The translations under genes were made by a program, and so were the position numbers. The notes beneath the pieces are model-generated. The model was given only the letters and a program-made list of their open reading frames with translations. It was not told where the DNA came from and ran no database searches. Below are positions 1 to 16,120 of a DNA stretch of 64,000 nucleotides, piece after piece. Source of the DNA: Centroberyx gerrardi. Its lineage: Eukaryota > Chordata > Actinopteri > Beryciformes > Berycidae. Numbering within the stretch: position 1 is the stretch's first letter; each line of letters opens with the position of its first letter. The DNA is taken from the NCBI RefSeq assembly GCF_048128805.1, contig NC_136016.1, forward strand, positions 17,754,176-17,818,175, given 5' to 3'.

Positions 1-3935
<3,935 letters not shown>

Positions 3936-4225
3936 GCCCTGTGACCTCTGACCTCATTCGCCAATAAGGAGTGATAGAGCAGACTGAAAAGACAGCGCTC
4001 CAACTCCTCCTCCTGTTTCAATTCAACTTGGTGCCTCTGATGTGACTCTGATGTGACTCTCTCGAGGAGAGGACACTTGTTTGCTCTATGACTGCTGGAC
4101 TAACATGTACTTGCTGTTGTACAATTTCACCGTTCCTCCCGCCATGAACAAAGGCATGGGAATCATATTGCTGCTTGGTGCATAGAATTTTGGATTTTAA
4201 ATAAATGTATCGCGCAACTTATACA
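3936..4225 (+). other. tmem204: TMEM204 3' UTR
   Basis: The sequence after the TMEM204 stop runs about 265 bp to an AATAAA signal at 4200-4205, so a short 3' UTR ending near 4220 is likely. The UTR contains TGACCTCTGACCT at 3942-3954, a perfect DR1 word on the reverse strand, which I treat as coincidental in this position. Confidence 0.65.
4200..4205 (+). terminator. tmem204: TMEM204 polyadenylation signal AATAAA
   Basis: A canonical AATAAA lies 265 bp after the TMEM204 stop codon on the coding strand. It is the first such signal downstream of the stop. Confidence 0.65.
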
Positions 4226-5908
4226 CAACTACAAATATGACAATTACACAAAAGTCTAGGGTCTAGTAAATTTATTGTTTCATTTATTTACGCTCGGGTG
4301 AGCTGAATGGTAGTTAAATATGGAATTTGATATTATATGGATATGGGATTTCCCATTATGAAACGTCCTGCTTAGGAAAAGATCAAGCTGGAACTTGACA
4401 TATTTTGTTATACATGCACTTATGTAATGGCATATACTTCCTGCATGATATTATCCGTGATATTAAGAGTAGCTTGGATTACGACTGTAGAGTTAGCATC
4501 AACTTGAAAATGAGCGAACCCACTTTTAGAATATTGATACAAAATGGACTGCATTTTCTTGACAAAGATTATAAATTTGAAACTATAAAAGCTATTGAAA
4601 ATACAGTACCAGAATACCTCACCACTTTCTTCATACCTTTAAAGCTTCAATCATTAAAGATTTAATACACCTTAATGTTAGCGATAAATGTTGTAAGCAA
4701 GTAGACTAACAAAGCAAAAGCAGAGGAGTCTACTGACATTATTCTTGATTGGGCTTACCCAAATTAGTAATAATGTTTAATTGGAAAAACTATAAATGAG
4801 AAATTCACCTTTTGAAAAAATAAACACGTAATCACTGCTGACATGAAAGATACATGAAGGAATATTCTCACTCTGTTATTACTACCTGAATTCCTTTCCT
4901 CAAGAAAAAAAAAACAACAACAACGTGGATGAAACTGTTTTTTTTTTTTTTGTGAATTGATGGTAGCAATTTTTTTGACAACAGATAAATTGCATTTTGG
5001 AATGAAATACACATTTTAATATTGAAGCTGATTTTTTGTGATGCTTTCCATATGAAAATCTGCTCGCTTGTGGTACATATACTTAAATTAATATAAAACA
5101 GTTGTATAAAGGATAGTGCTATTATTAGTAGCAGTAGTATTTTGATCATATCGTACTTCTGCAAGGAACTCTAGGCTATTTGTGGATCTGTCACATTGCC
5201 AAACATAGGGGTGCACGGAAATAATAATATATCATACAAATTCAATAAATTTATTGATGGATATGCAGATATATTGGTTGCTGTCATGTCTGTTGCTGTT
5301 TTGGTGTCCACAACACCAAAGCTCACAAGTGAAAGATACAAAACATTCATCACAACAGGTCAGCTGAAGAATTATTTTGATTAAAAAAATAAATAAATAC
5401 ATAAGCATGTATCAGAGACAGGCAGTCTGTAAAGATCAACATGGTGATAAATATCACCAGGAAGCTTTCAGAAGCTTGTCTGAGGTGACTGGATGAAGTG
5501 TAGCCTTTAGCTATAGACCAACAGGACTGGTTAGAGTTCAGATGGATTGATAATCTTTAATTTGATAGTTGCAATTTCGGCATCTGTCTGAGAGTGTCTG
5601 AGATGCGTCTAGTCTGCCTCAAATCACATAAGTAGAGAGTGAGGGAGAGGGAAAGAGAAAAATAAAGAAAAAGAGTGACTTGCATTTGAATTCTATTGCC
5701 TTAGGTTTTGTGTGCTATAGCTATTGAATCCAAAGAAACTGGATTCAAATTCTTTGACAATGTTCAAAATGATGCATTTCAACAGTTACATTGCAGCTCA
5801 CTGCATGATACTTGTAACACTCCCAAAAAACCCATTTGTAGAGAGTTGCTTACAGCTTTACTCAAACCAGAGGCACTGAACTTGCCCTCCTGTGACAAAT
5901 AAAAGCAA

Positions 5909-6273
5909 TAGGGCTGCAACGATTAATCGATTAATCGATTAGTTGTCAACTATTAAATTAATCGCCAACTATTTTGATAATCGATTCATCGGTTTGAGTA
6001 ATTTTTTAAGAAAAATAAGTCAAAATTCTCTGATTCCAGCTTCTTAAATGTGAATATTTTCTGGTTTCTTTACTCTTCTATGACAGTAAACCGAATATCT
6101 TTGGGTTGTGGACAAAACAAGACATTTGAGGATGTCATCTTGGGCTTTGGGAAACATTGATCGACATTTTTCACCATTTTCTGACATTTTATAGACCAAA
6201 CAACTAATCGATTAATCGAGAAAATAATCGACAGATTAATCGACAATGAAAATAATTGTTAGTTGCAGCCCTA
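5909..6273. mobile_element. hAT-type MITE, 365 bp, with 8-bp target duplication
   Basis: The element begins TAGGGCTGCAACGATTAATC and ends with its inverse GTTGCAGCCCTA, so the termini are inverted repeats. The interior is rich in ATTAATCGATTAATCG words. It is flanked by a perfect 8-bp direct repeat AAAAGCAA at 5901-5908 and 6274-6281. Terminal repeats with an 8-bp duplication are the signature of the hAT superfamily. No transposase frame is present, so it is non-autonomous. It lies in the IFT140 intron just 3' of TMEM204. Confidence 0.9.
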
Positions 6274-6289
6274 AAAAGCAACCTTTCTG

Positions 6290-6350
6290 AATTTACATTT
6301 GAGGTATTTAGCTGATCCTATTATCCAGAGCAACTTAGGATGAGTGCAAT
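6290..6350. repeat. Old teleost interspersed repeat fragment
   Basis: The stretch reading ttagctgatcctattatc followed by cagagcaactta resembles the very common fish repeat whose core is TTTATCCAAAGCGACTTAC. It is diverged and has no visible ends. The identification is from memory of the motif and is tentative. Confidence 0.4.
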
Positions 6351-8160
6351 AGTACAACAAGCTGAAATTCCTACATTTCCATCATTACAAATAACCAATA
6401 GTTACGAGTGGAAGGGTCAGAGATGAAAAATATTCCAATGTCCTACTTAACAAACAATAAGATAACTTTCCTGTGTAGAGAAATATCAAAATCTACATTT
6501 TATAAAATCGAAATTGTAGTGTTTGCTTTCTAATGTTAGCTGGTGGAGTTTCATTCAGAGAATGGTGGAACTGGCTCCTGTGGAGAATGACTGACTATCA
6601 GGGGATGCCTTCATGTTTCTTCTACATACAAGGAAATTCTCCTTTTTATTCCTTCTCCTTCTTTGCCCAGACTCATTCAGTATAGACGAGAAGAGTATGA
6701 TGATTTTGTGTTATACCTTTTGAAAATGAAATAAAAAAAACAAAACAAAACAGCCACAACATTTGGAAGCAACAGCTATCACATTCTGTTCAGTAGAACC
6801 AGATTTATCCAAACCTCAGACTTCCAAACAGACCAATTAACCAAACAAACACAATGAAAAATGGAACCAATGTAAAAACAATATTTATTAATTATGCTCA
6901 AATGTTGGAATTTCCTTGCTGTCATATACAGCTTTTTGAGTGCATGTGTGTGCTTATTTCAAAATACGAATAATTTGAAATATTTCACAAGTTCAAACAA
7001 CCTCCATTTCCAAGGGGTTCAGATGAAGGAGATTCTACAAGACAAACAATTAGGCTATCACACTGATTTACCCTAAAACCTCAACTCTACCGATTAAATA
7101 AAGAGGAGACAGGGATTATTCTAATGGTTTCTTGCTGTGAATTATTTCCATGACAAATGGGACGAAAACTGAGAGCCTGGGGTCACATGAACCACAGCCA
7201 ACTGTGATGACCACAACATCATACATCAGTCTCCGCTTCACCTCTGGAACACTTCCCCGAGTGTTTTTTGTTCCAGTTGGAAACAGGGAGCTAGACTTTT
7301 AAATAGCAGCGCCACGGCAAAAAGACATTTGTAAGAGAAGGCTTGTATTCATATGGGCAGATAACCCTGCAGCATGTCACCTGAAGTCAAGGACAACATG
7401 AATGAGAGGAAATAGCACAGTGGTCTGGACCGAATAAAGACATTCCAACCTGTATCTGACATGCTGCTTCAGGAGGGAGAGAGGGGGCTTTCATACTGTG
7501 GATATAGCTGCTTTAGATGAGGCACTGTGAAAGTTCAATAAGCTCTGAATCACAGTTTGTATCATTTATTTGTCTTGAATCAAACCATCCAGGGACGAGG
7601 CCAATTAAAGTTCCATTGACACATATAAAGACGTCTGTAGCAACTAAAATAGAGATCCTATATGATCTAAAATAGATTAAATAAGCTTCAGCAATATTTC
7701 CAATACTTCATGTCTAAGTTCTCAAGGATTGCCTGCCGGTCCCTGGCTTTAATATGTGAGAACCTTTGTCGTGTCAAAGATCTTTATCATGGAGACCCAG
7801 TCCCAGCAGATACAGGTTGCTGGTCTGACAGAGAACAGGAAATGCATCACGCTGCAGGCGGAGATATGCGGGAATCGAACACAATACCTACCTACTGAAA
7901 AAAGAAGCTGCAGTAAAAATAGCTATCAATGAGGAACTTAGTAAAGCTGTCATCACACCTATTAAATTCGGTGGAATATCCGGCCAATAGGGATATGCTA
8001 TTTTCCCATTTGTTTGTTTTATGTTATTTTCCCATTCGGTAAAATGTTGGTACGTGCAAAAATGGCACTAGAGTAGAGTTCAGAGTGCGAGTGCCCTGAA
8101 TCACGTATTCTTCTAAAGATAATATCAAGTCTTTGCTGAAATCACATTACGCTTCCCGAA

Positions 8161-8415
8161 GACACACACACTCACTCACACACCCACACACACACACGGG
8201 AATGGACACGCATATCCTTTTAGTGACCCGATCTTCAGTTTGCCAGAATGGAAAAGGCACTCCTTTTGGACCAAACAGGCAGGGGGACTTAGTGTGTGTA
8301 TGTGTCCCAGTGTGTTTAGAAAAGCACATCCCCTCAGCACAACGCACAGAACTACCGCACATACACACACACATACACAGAAATAGAAACACACATACAC
8401 ACTGAAGAGTTCCTT
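8161..8415. repeat. CA/GT simple-sequence cluster
   Basis: Several short (CA)n and (GT)n runs occur at 8163-8199, 8293-8304 and 8363-8402, in opposite orientations. Reading frames here on both strands are Thr-His or Cys-Val repeats and are not genes. Confidence 0.8.
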
Positions 8416-9357
8416 TCCTCAGCACACACACAGAAAAAGTCCTTAATCATGTCCTGTGTTTAAAAATCCATTTCATGTGCTCACATAAGCAAATAAAGTT
8501 TTATTTTGGAGGATTTGATCTGATTTGATCATAGCATCCTTGTTAACCTTGTTGATACACTCAGAGACAAACTTCTGTGCTTACACTTACATATCATTAA
8601 ATGTCATATATATTTGAAGTACAAATAGTACAAATTACTACAACAAATAGGCAGCGTCCAGTGTCCTCAGTCCTGGATCACTGTGCTGACTTGAATAGAG
8701 CATATCAAAGTTAAGGTCACAGAGATACTGTGACCTTTTCCTCTGTGTTGACCTCAACAGTCAAAGGTGCTGAGTGAGGTGATGGGTGATCAAAAGCAAA
8801 CGGCAACAATGCCCCATTCTCCACGTAAGTCAAAGGCAGTTTGTTACGGCTCTCCCACTGCAAACCCTTACAGGGGGTCCAGAGAAGAGTCAAGGACGTA
8901 GTAACAATACTATCCCTGCGGCCTTTCCTCATCCTTTGAACTGGAGCGCTGCAACGAGTGCAATCACAGCCTTTTAACAGGCCTCTGGTGGAAAGGACTG
9001 GAGGGGGAAGTGATGACAGCAGCCAAACAGGGGGATGTGCCATCCTGCACGTCTTCCCACTTCGCTAACACCACTGAGTGGACGGTGACACACATGCCAG
9101 TTACGAATGCAAAGACGATTACGGAAATCCTTCAGTGATGATGCATGGCGGATACGCACGTATTGATGCAGCTGAACGTTTTCTAATGGGCAGATGGATC
9201 CACACACCTCATGCTCTCACACACAAACATACACACATTATCACATATACACACAGACACACTGAGTAGTCCACACAATCCCACGCAGACGTGCACACAG
9301 ATCATGTGCAGAACAACGGATGATGACTTGCTGAACAACTATCTACCACAGCCTCAC

Positions 9358-9611
9358 CTCTTGATGAGCTTGATGGACTTGAAGGCTTCATCCATGTCGC
9401 CGATGGTCAGGTAGAAGCTGAAGTTGAGCATGGCGTCGCGGGTGGCCTTCTCACAGTTCTCCAGGCCCACAAAGTCCCTGAGGGCTCGCCTGGACACCAT
9501 ATGGGGGAACTGGGCAGCCTGGGCTGAGGACCTCCTCGATGCCTGGGTCTGGGGTGGGGAGGCTGAAGCCGGGGCTGGAGGCTCCACTAACCCTGGATCT
9601 CTCTCACCAGG
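9358..9611 (-). CDS. ift140: IFT140 exon at the propeller-TPR junction
   Basis: This 254-bp exon encodes a Pro/Ala/Ser-rich linker followed by the conserved block [18 protein letters not shown] and [13 protein letters not shown], which in human IFT140 opens the TPR region. Acceptor AG is at 9612-9613 and donor GT at 9356-9357, leaving phase 2. The linker is longer than I recall for the human protein. It is the last IFT140 exon before the intron that contains TMEM204. Confidence 0.93.
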
Positions 9612-12600
9612 CTGGGGGAGGAAAACTTAGTGTTAAGATAGGTAACCATATGGTTCACAGACATTCATGAATTAACCATACAGTGAAGTAGAAGCATAGT
9701 CATAAAACAAATGTGAAATAAACGAAATAAATGTGAACTCCTGGGGAAACCTGGGGCTTGTGGGAATGGGCAGGAAGCAGAACAGTGAAATGGAGACAAC
9801 ACCAAACAACAACAAGGTGTTACAGAACGTATCTATTCATCAATACAGGGTGTATGGCAACAGGACACATCTCATGATCTATAGACCTAACTCCACCTCG
9901 GACGGGATGCACTTGTGCTGCTGATCACAATTAACTAAAAAGTGTTTTGTTTTGTTCTCAAATGCAGCACAAGGCACGCACAATTACACAGCTGTTGGAA
10001 GTTGGGACTAAGGAATACTGGAGCCGTTTTGACCTGACTGTAGGGGATAACACTTACTTGTGGTAGAAAGACACCACCCCTCCGAAATAATAGCTGGGGT
10101 GTGTTAATGGAGATCAAACACACACACAGAGACATGCACATGAAATATGACGTGATGGGAGCAAATAAAAACAAGAACAATACATTTAAGTAAATTCAAG
10201 ATTCCAAACGGCCGACCTACAGAGAGCAGCCCCATGTACGCTAACTCCCCTGATGAAGAGGTCACATGAGCAGAACAGAGCGGTCTTTGTCCATACCTTG
10301 CAGCTGAAGTAATAGTAGGGCACATCCAGAGCCAGGAGGGCCTGTAGGCCTGCAGGTTTGGGGTAGCAATCCTGTAGAAGCAGCCCATGCTCCTGAGTAC
10401 AGAAGAGCGTCACCACTGACACGTCCACCTGACAGGAAGAAAGGCAGCACATTGTCAAGCAATCAGTATTTTAACTTGAATTTATTTAAATCTTATTATA
10501 ATCACTCTAAACCTGCTGACTGGTGGTCTGAGACGAATGCATATACTGTATTCTGGTAATGTACCGTATCCAAGTGACTAGCTGATGAGGATTCAGAGCT
10601 GATCGGCACCGTCTCACAAACAAAAAGACGAGGTTCGCTCTCATCCCAGAAGTGAGACACAGGGCAGCGACCGCTGAGCTCTGTCGCCTGAAACTGCTGC
10701 CTGAAACACAGAACAGACACACCGTGTATGATAATCTGAGAAGAAAACTCTCCACAGACACAGAATACAAATGCAGACAAAGACAGCTGAAGTTACCTCT
10801 CGCTGTCTTCAGGCTGTGAGAGACCACTGGGCGGTCTGCCGGTGAAGAAGTCAAAGTGTGTCACAGTGTCCATCTCAACATCATAGAAGTACACTTTGTG
10901 ATCAGGCCGTCCATTCACCTGAGAGGAAAGATTATCTCATCTTATTATCTCAAAAAGCATGTCAGTAAGTTTTGATTATATTGCAATCTAGCCACATCTT
11001 TCCTTTTCAATAGGGTTAGACGATATATAGCTTTGTCAATACATTGGGTCTATATTGGCTGTAAAACCTGCAATGAAATTTAATTTTCTTTACTTTCTGT
11101 TAAGAAGCTGCCAACCACCTAAATTAATTTCATTAGTATGAGTTTTAGTGGAGAGTTTTAGTGTCATTTGACAGTATAAATGCAGTTTCCACACTGCTAA
11201 GAATAGATTTTTGGGGGAAACACTGAATCCTTGTAATTGTTGGAGATGAAAATTGACAAATTTTACGATATTCAAGATACTGAATATCGGCATAAAATAT
11301 TGGCCACCAGCATCTTCAATACAAAAATATCAACATTGGTCTTCAAAAACCCATATTGGTCAAACCCTACTTTTCAGAATGGAGAGTGGGGGAGTATGGG
11401 GGGAGTGGGGGAGTATGTTGTCCACTCACCTGAGAAATTAGGATGCTGACTTGGTTGCCGTTGGCATTACACTTGACTGACCTCAGGGCTCCCAGATTGG
11501 AGATCTGGTCCACCAGGTTCTTAGCATTGCAGTGAGCTTTGGCATCTCTATAAAGACATACAGTAACACTGGCATTGTCAAAAAAGAAAGTACCTGCAAC
11601 ATAGAAACTATGTCAATGAACAGACATCCTATATTAATACTACACCTTCTGGTGAGGTCAAAGACTTTGATGTGTGCTGTGTCCGTGCCGACAGCCAGGT
11701 AGGCCTGACACACGCTGAGCAGCACAGGATTGCCCTCGGCCTTGGAGAAGGTCAGCAGCTGCTTCACTGTGCCCTGCAGGGCAGAGAAGGAAAAAACATG
11801 GTTTAGCAATGAATGATTATCTGGTTAAGGTGACAGATACCTCTTGCCTGTGTGTTTTTACTCATTTACAACTCAATACACAATTCTAACTCAGTAATTA
11901 CAGTATTACAGCATTCCAGTTTTGATATGCCCTTTGAAAATGCATGGTCAAACATTGGTCAGTGAGTGAACACTGGATAGTAGTTTCCAGGGTGGGACAA
12001 CAGACCTGTGGCGTGCGGACCTGGACCCTGTTAGGTTCCACAGTGTAGAGGTTCTCACCATGCACAGCTAACACATGGGATTCACACGGGAAAGATCCTG
12101 GGAAATCAGCAAGAGGGGAGGAAAAGAGAGAGACGGTGTAGAGAAAAGCAGGTGAGGAGAAGAGTGATAAAGGAAAGTAGAGAAGGAAGAATGGAGAGGA
12201 GAGGAAAAGAAAGGACAGGGGGCTTAATGCAGTTTCTGAAGTGTCACATCTGTGTAAGGCACAGTTAGGACTGTTCAGTGAGGTTTTGGTAAGTGTTGTA
12301 CCTGTGTTGCGTAGAACTGTCCCTGCAAGCTCATACACAGTGACCTGCTTGCCACTCCACATTGTCACTGAGTCCTATTGGGATGACAACACACATCCCA
12401 TAAACATTAAATTCTTACTTGTCTAAATGGGTAAAGCCTTGGCCTTCAGTATCTCTCTCAGGAAAACTGTCTTGTATGAGCGATACACAGAGAAAAAACT
12501 ATTCTAGATTTGCCCCGGGTTACCTTGGTGACACAGACTCCCTTGATGTGTATGTCGGATTGCAGGGCAAGGTGCGTTCCTGTGCTGAACTGGGTGATGC

Positions 12601-15600
12601 TGAGCTGGGAGGGGGTGAGCTGCACCGCCGCCACCTGCTGGCTGAAGTGGGCCGACATCACATGCTCACACAGGATCAGCACCGTGGTCGAACTGTTGGC
12701 TGCCAGCAGGTTCAAGCTGGAGCCCCACTGGAAACAGAAGGTTTTACTGAACTTTCTGAGCCGAAATCTACTATACTACTATACTATTCTTCATACTATG
12801 CGACTGATATTCATTCATATGTAATAAATTAGTGGCGGGCAGCTGGTTAATATCACATTTTGTATAAATGCTGCTCCAAATAGTACCTGTAGCTGAATGA
12901 CATTGCCCTCTATCTCGGTGGGAGTCTGTAGTTTCCACTGGGCCTTGGTGTCACTTCTGCTGCCCGGCTGGACCACCATCCTCCACATGGCTACGCGCCC
13001 ATGGCTGGTGCCAGCTGCCAGGATTTCTGAGGAGGACGCAATGTTATTCAAAGGCAAATAAGACTTCTTTAAGTTTGAAACACAACTGACCAGCACAGCA
13101 GAGTAAACACCTTGGTAATCTAGGGGACTGTTTATGTGTAGTCACTAGTCACAGATCTAGATTCTACAAGGGGAATTTAGGGAATATAGTGAAAGGACAA
13201 CATCTTGGAAGCAGCCTATCCACAGGAATGTAATGAAAAATAGCACATTCCAAGATTATGTTGACTGACTGGAAATGGGAGCTTAAAATGAGAAAAGATA
13301 GCTGTGGTGAACTAACTGTGATTCTTGCTTGACAATTTAATATTGTTAAAAGAAATATAACCTTTAATTTGTAAAATTAAAAAAATGGTGATGATGGTGG
13401 CAGGTTTCGCAAACTCTTGAATACCTGTAGTAATTTTAAGTTTTGCCGTGTGACATCAAAACTTAATTCCTTGTTACCTTTTCCAGCACAGTATGAAACG
13501 CAGTTGATTGTCTCTCCTCTCTCAAACCCCAGAGTCTCGTTAAGGGACAGAACGTAATTGTCATCTCTCTCCAAGTCCCAAAGCCTACAAAACAATGGTG
13601 ACAGAATGTAAGCTCAAGTTTCAAGTGTGTCTGTGTGTGTTTGTGTGTGTGTGTGTGTGTGCGTACTGACCTGATGACCTGCTCCCCTGTCGCTGTGATT
13701 AGGAGGCCATTGTCTGTCCAGACAATGTCTACATTCTGCCCACTCTTGCTGCTCAACTTCACCTGTTAGGAGAACAAATATTCACAAACCAAGTTATACA
13801 TTTGTTCAGACTGACCCTGAGACCTACCTATGGGCACAAAAAATATATCTACATAATATCACAAAAGAAAAGAGTAATATTAGTAATGTTAGTTCAGTGC
13901 TGGATCAAGGCCAGGGTAAACTTTAATATCGCCATTTTATTGATAAACTCCTCCAAAGCAAAATCAGCAGTATCAGACAAGGCTAGAATTAAAAAATATA
14001 TCAATCACTGGCAATACCATGTTCATTATTAGCAGTCATACAACATCTTTAGGTTTGTAAGGTGTTTGTTATTCATAGCCCCTGTTAGGCTTTCCTAATG
14101 TCCTTTTTAAAAAGGACTTTGTCTATATGCTTGCTTTCTGCAGAGCATTTAGAGTACTATTAAGAATACAACACTCATACAGAATAGCAGGGTATACAAC
14201 AGACTACAAAAGAATTGTATCTTTGAGGGTTTTAGTATACCTTCATGAGCTCCTGGGCTCCTCCCTCAGGTCCCAGAGTGTACTGCGACAGCATCAGGGT
14301 CTCAGTGACCACAGCCAGCGCCTCCCTCTTCTCCAGGTAGAAGAGTTTCTGGATGGGGCCCTCCACGCTGAGAAGTGCACTCGTCTTACCACGCTCATCT
14401 ACATGGTAGACCTTACCTATACAGAAGGGACAAAGGGTTAAAGATGTAATAACTAAGATTTGTACTGCGCCATAGTACAAAATGACCATATCTGTGGGGG
14501 TTTGATAGGGTTGTTGATCAGTACCGATGGCTATGATTACTTCAACAGTTGCTGAAATTTCTGGCTTTCAAAACTCACTTTTTGGCCCATACTCTATTTT
14601 GGAAACACCTTTTGGAAGACACACACCCACACCCACAACCTCTTACCATCTGCGGTGCTGACGTAGAACATCAGTCCCTCCTGCGGGCCCATCTTGAGAG
14701 GTGCTCCCTTCCAGCTGAACATGTCCAGAGCATTCTCATCTCCACTCACCGAGGCTCGGGCCAGCATCGCCACATCTCTGGAACAACAGTTAGGATACAC
14801 AGTCAGCAACACAGTAGACTGGCATTTAAACAAAGACGGCATATGTGTTTGAAAAATATAACATAAGTTGTACTTTGTATAAAAAATACAAAAACTCAAA
14901 AAATGCTAAAGAAGTTGTAAAAGTGATAAGTTAATGTATGTATACTGTGAAATGAACACATTATCTAATTGTCAAGGGTTTACACAGAAGAATAGCATCC
15001 TGGTTACTTACTCGCCAGGTGGGGCGGGTCTGAAGATGCAGCAAGTTAAGGGTTTGTTGTATTCATGCTTCACTAGATGATTTCCTTGGAGTCTCCCTCT
15101 GGCATCTAGCTTCCATACTGCTAGCACTCCCATCTGTGTCATTAAAAAAAATCACACTTTATTCATACTAATGACAAGCAGGTAAAGCCAATGGGAAGGT
15201 TGTATGTGCAGCGATTTCCAGATTGCATGCCTGTGTTCAGTGCCTGGATTACCCTGCTAGGAGCCCCAGGCCATGTGCCGCACATGACCTGTCTGTAATA
15301 CAGGCATGGTCCGGGTATTCCCAGACCATGTGAACATGTTTATCATGCATGCTAATCAGGCCCACCAACATATCAATAGGTTATGAATGTCTCTTAGTAT
15401 TTGTATGCACGTTTAACATGTGCACCTACGCCAGAGTGTCTATGCATACAGTTACTGCAACTCACTGACCTGATCCCCAGTGACCAAGCGGCTGCCAGAG
15501 CTGCTCCACTCCAGCAGTGTGATGCAGGCTGTATGTGTGTTGGGCAGGACTGTTTGATCTCCAGAGGGGTGTGTCAGCAGCAGCACCTCTCCAGTCTCCC

Positions 15601-16120
15601 AGCCCAGTGCTAGCAGTGGCTTGATGGGGTGCCAGCGCAGCACTGTGGGCTGGTAAGGACGGTCCACATGGCAGCTCTCCACAAACTCCCCCTGCAAGAT
15701 GACAGGGAGAATTTTAGTGAAGCAAGATCTGTTAGATATACTATGGTTGATAATATTCACACACATTGTTCCAGGTCACACATTGATTCTGACAACAAAA
15801 AGGCAAGGTTACACATGCACATGTGCATTGGAACCAACTCTTTGATCACATATCATCAACAGGCCAAGTTTACATGGGATCATCGCCAAGCCAGTATGCT
15901 TTCTTACTGTTATCAGTATGAATTTGCAAAGTTGGAGCAGTTGGTTGTTGGACGGGTTTACCTGCTGAAGGTAGAGGTCTACGTTGCCTCCAGTGGAGGG
16001 GCTGCTGGAGGCCACAGCCAGGAGAGGCAGAGTAGAGTGCCATGCCACCTGAGAGGGCACGCTACTGCTGTCAGGGGCCTCAATGCGGTGGTCAAAGTAC
16101 ACCGCCATGTCCCCAATGCT
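9358..16120 (-). CDS. ift140: IFT140, intraflagellar transport complex A subunit (N-terminal half)
   Basis: IFT140 is a core subunit of IFT-A, which carries retrograde cargo and admits membrane proteins into cilia. Seventeen coding exons were assembled on the minus strand: 15962-16120 (ATG 16106-16108), 15470-15691, 15012-15133, 14647-14777, 14241-14416, 13671-13762, 13478-13584, 12887-13026, 12524-12727, 12302-12374, 12006-12097, 11646-11773, 11430-11547, 10797-10918, 10565-10700, 10297-10428 and 9358-9611. They join in phase to 798 codons plus two bases and align through the human protein from MALYYDH to KSIKLIK. The N terminus reads [13 protein letters not shown]. The segments [18 protein letters not shown] and [20 protein letters not shown] are WD40 blades of the two propellers. 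The last exon enters the linker before the TPR array. The C-terminal half (about 660 residues in human) lies beyond the left edge, past TMEM204. This is not a truncation, because the last exon ends in a good donor within an open codon. Confidence 0.96.
12098..12301 (-). repeat. Long polypyrimidine intron of IFT140
   Basis: This 204-bp intron contains about 110 bases (12110-12222 on the plus strand) that are almost all purine, hence pyrimidine in the transcript. It ends at the acceptor of the exon starting at 12097. The tract is far longer than a normal polypyrimidine tract. Confidence 0.75.
13585..13670 (-). repeat. 86-bp IFT140 intron made largely of CA repeats
   Basis: The intron between the exons 13671-13762 and 13478-13584 is only 86 bp. 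In the transcript sense it begins GTCAGTACGC and passes at once into a (CA)n tract covering plus positions 13625-13661, then a short normal 3' end. The repeat begins about ten bases into the intron. Confidence 0.85.

Larger units (their letters stand above)
4226..9357 (-). other. IFT140 intron containing the nested TMEM204 end
   Basis: No coding exon of IFT140 or another recognised gene lies between the TMEM204 polyadenylation signal and the IFT140 donor at 9356-9357. The stretch is AT-rich with short frames only. It contains a hAT-type MITE at 5909-6273, an old interspersed repeat near 6290-6350, and CA/GT-rich simple sequence around 8160-8415 and 9210-9270. Confidence 0.75.

Noticed and set aside
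3942..3954. Perfect DR1 word just after the TMEM204 stop codon
   Set aside because: It lies in a 3' UTR with no other regulatory evidence. A short word like this can occur by chance.
7868..7890. TTCGATTCCCGC on the minus strand, like a tRNA T-arm
   Set aside because: No box A at the right distance and no cloverleaf could be drawn around it.
8147..8431. Overlapping Cys/Val and Thr/His-rich frames
   Set aside because: They are translations of CA/GT microsatellite clusters.
9358..9611. IFT140 as a truncated or broken gene
   Set aside because: The last exon has a good donor and an open codon, and the missing exons are expected beyond TMEM204, which is nested in an IFT140 intron in human as well.
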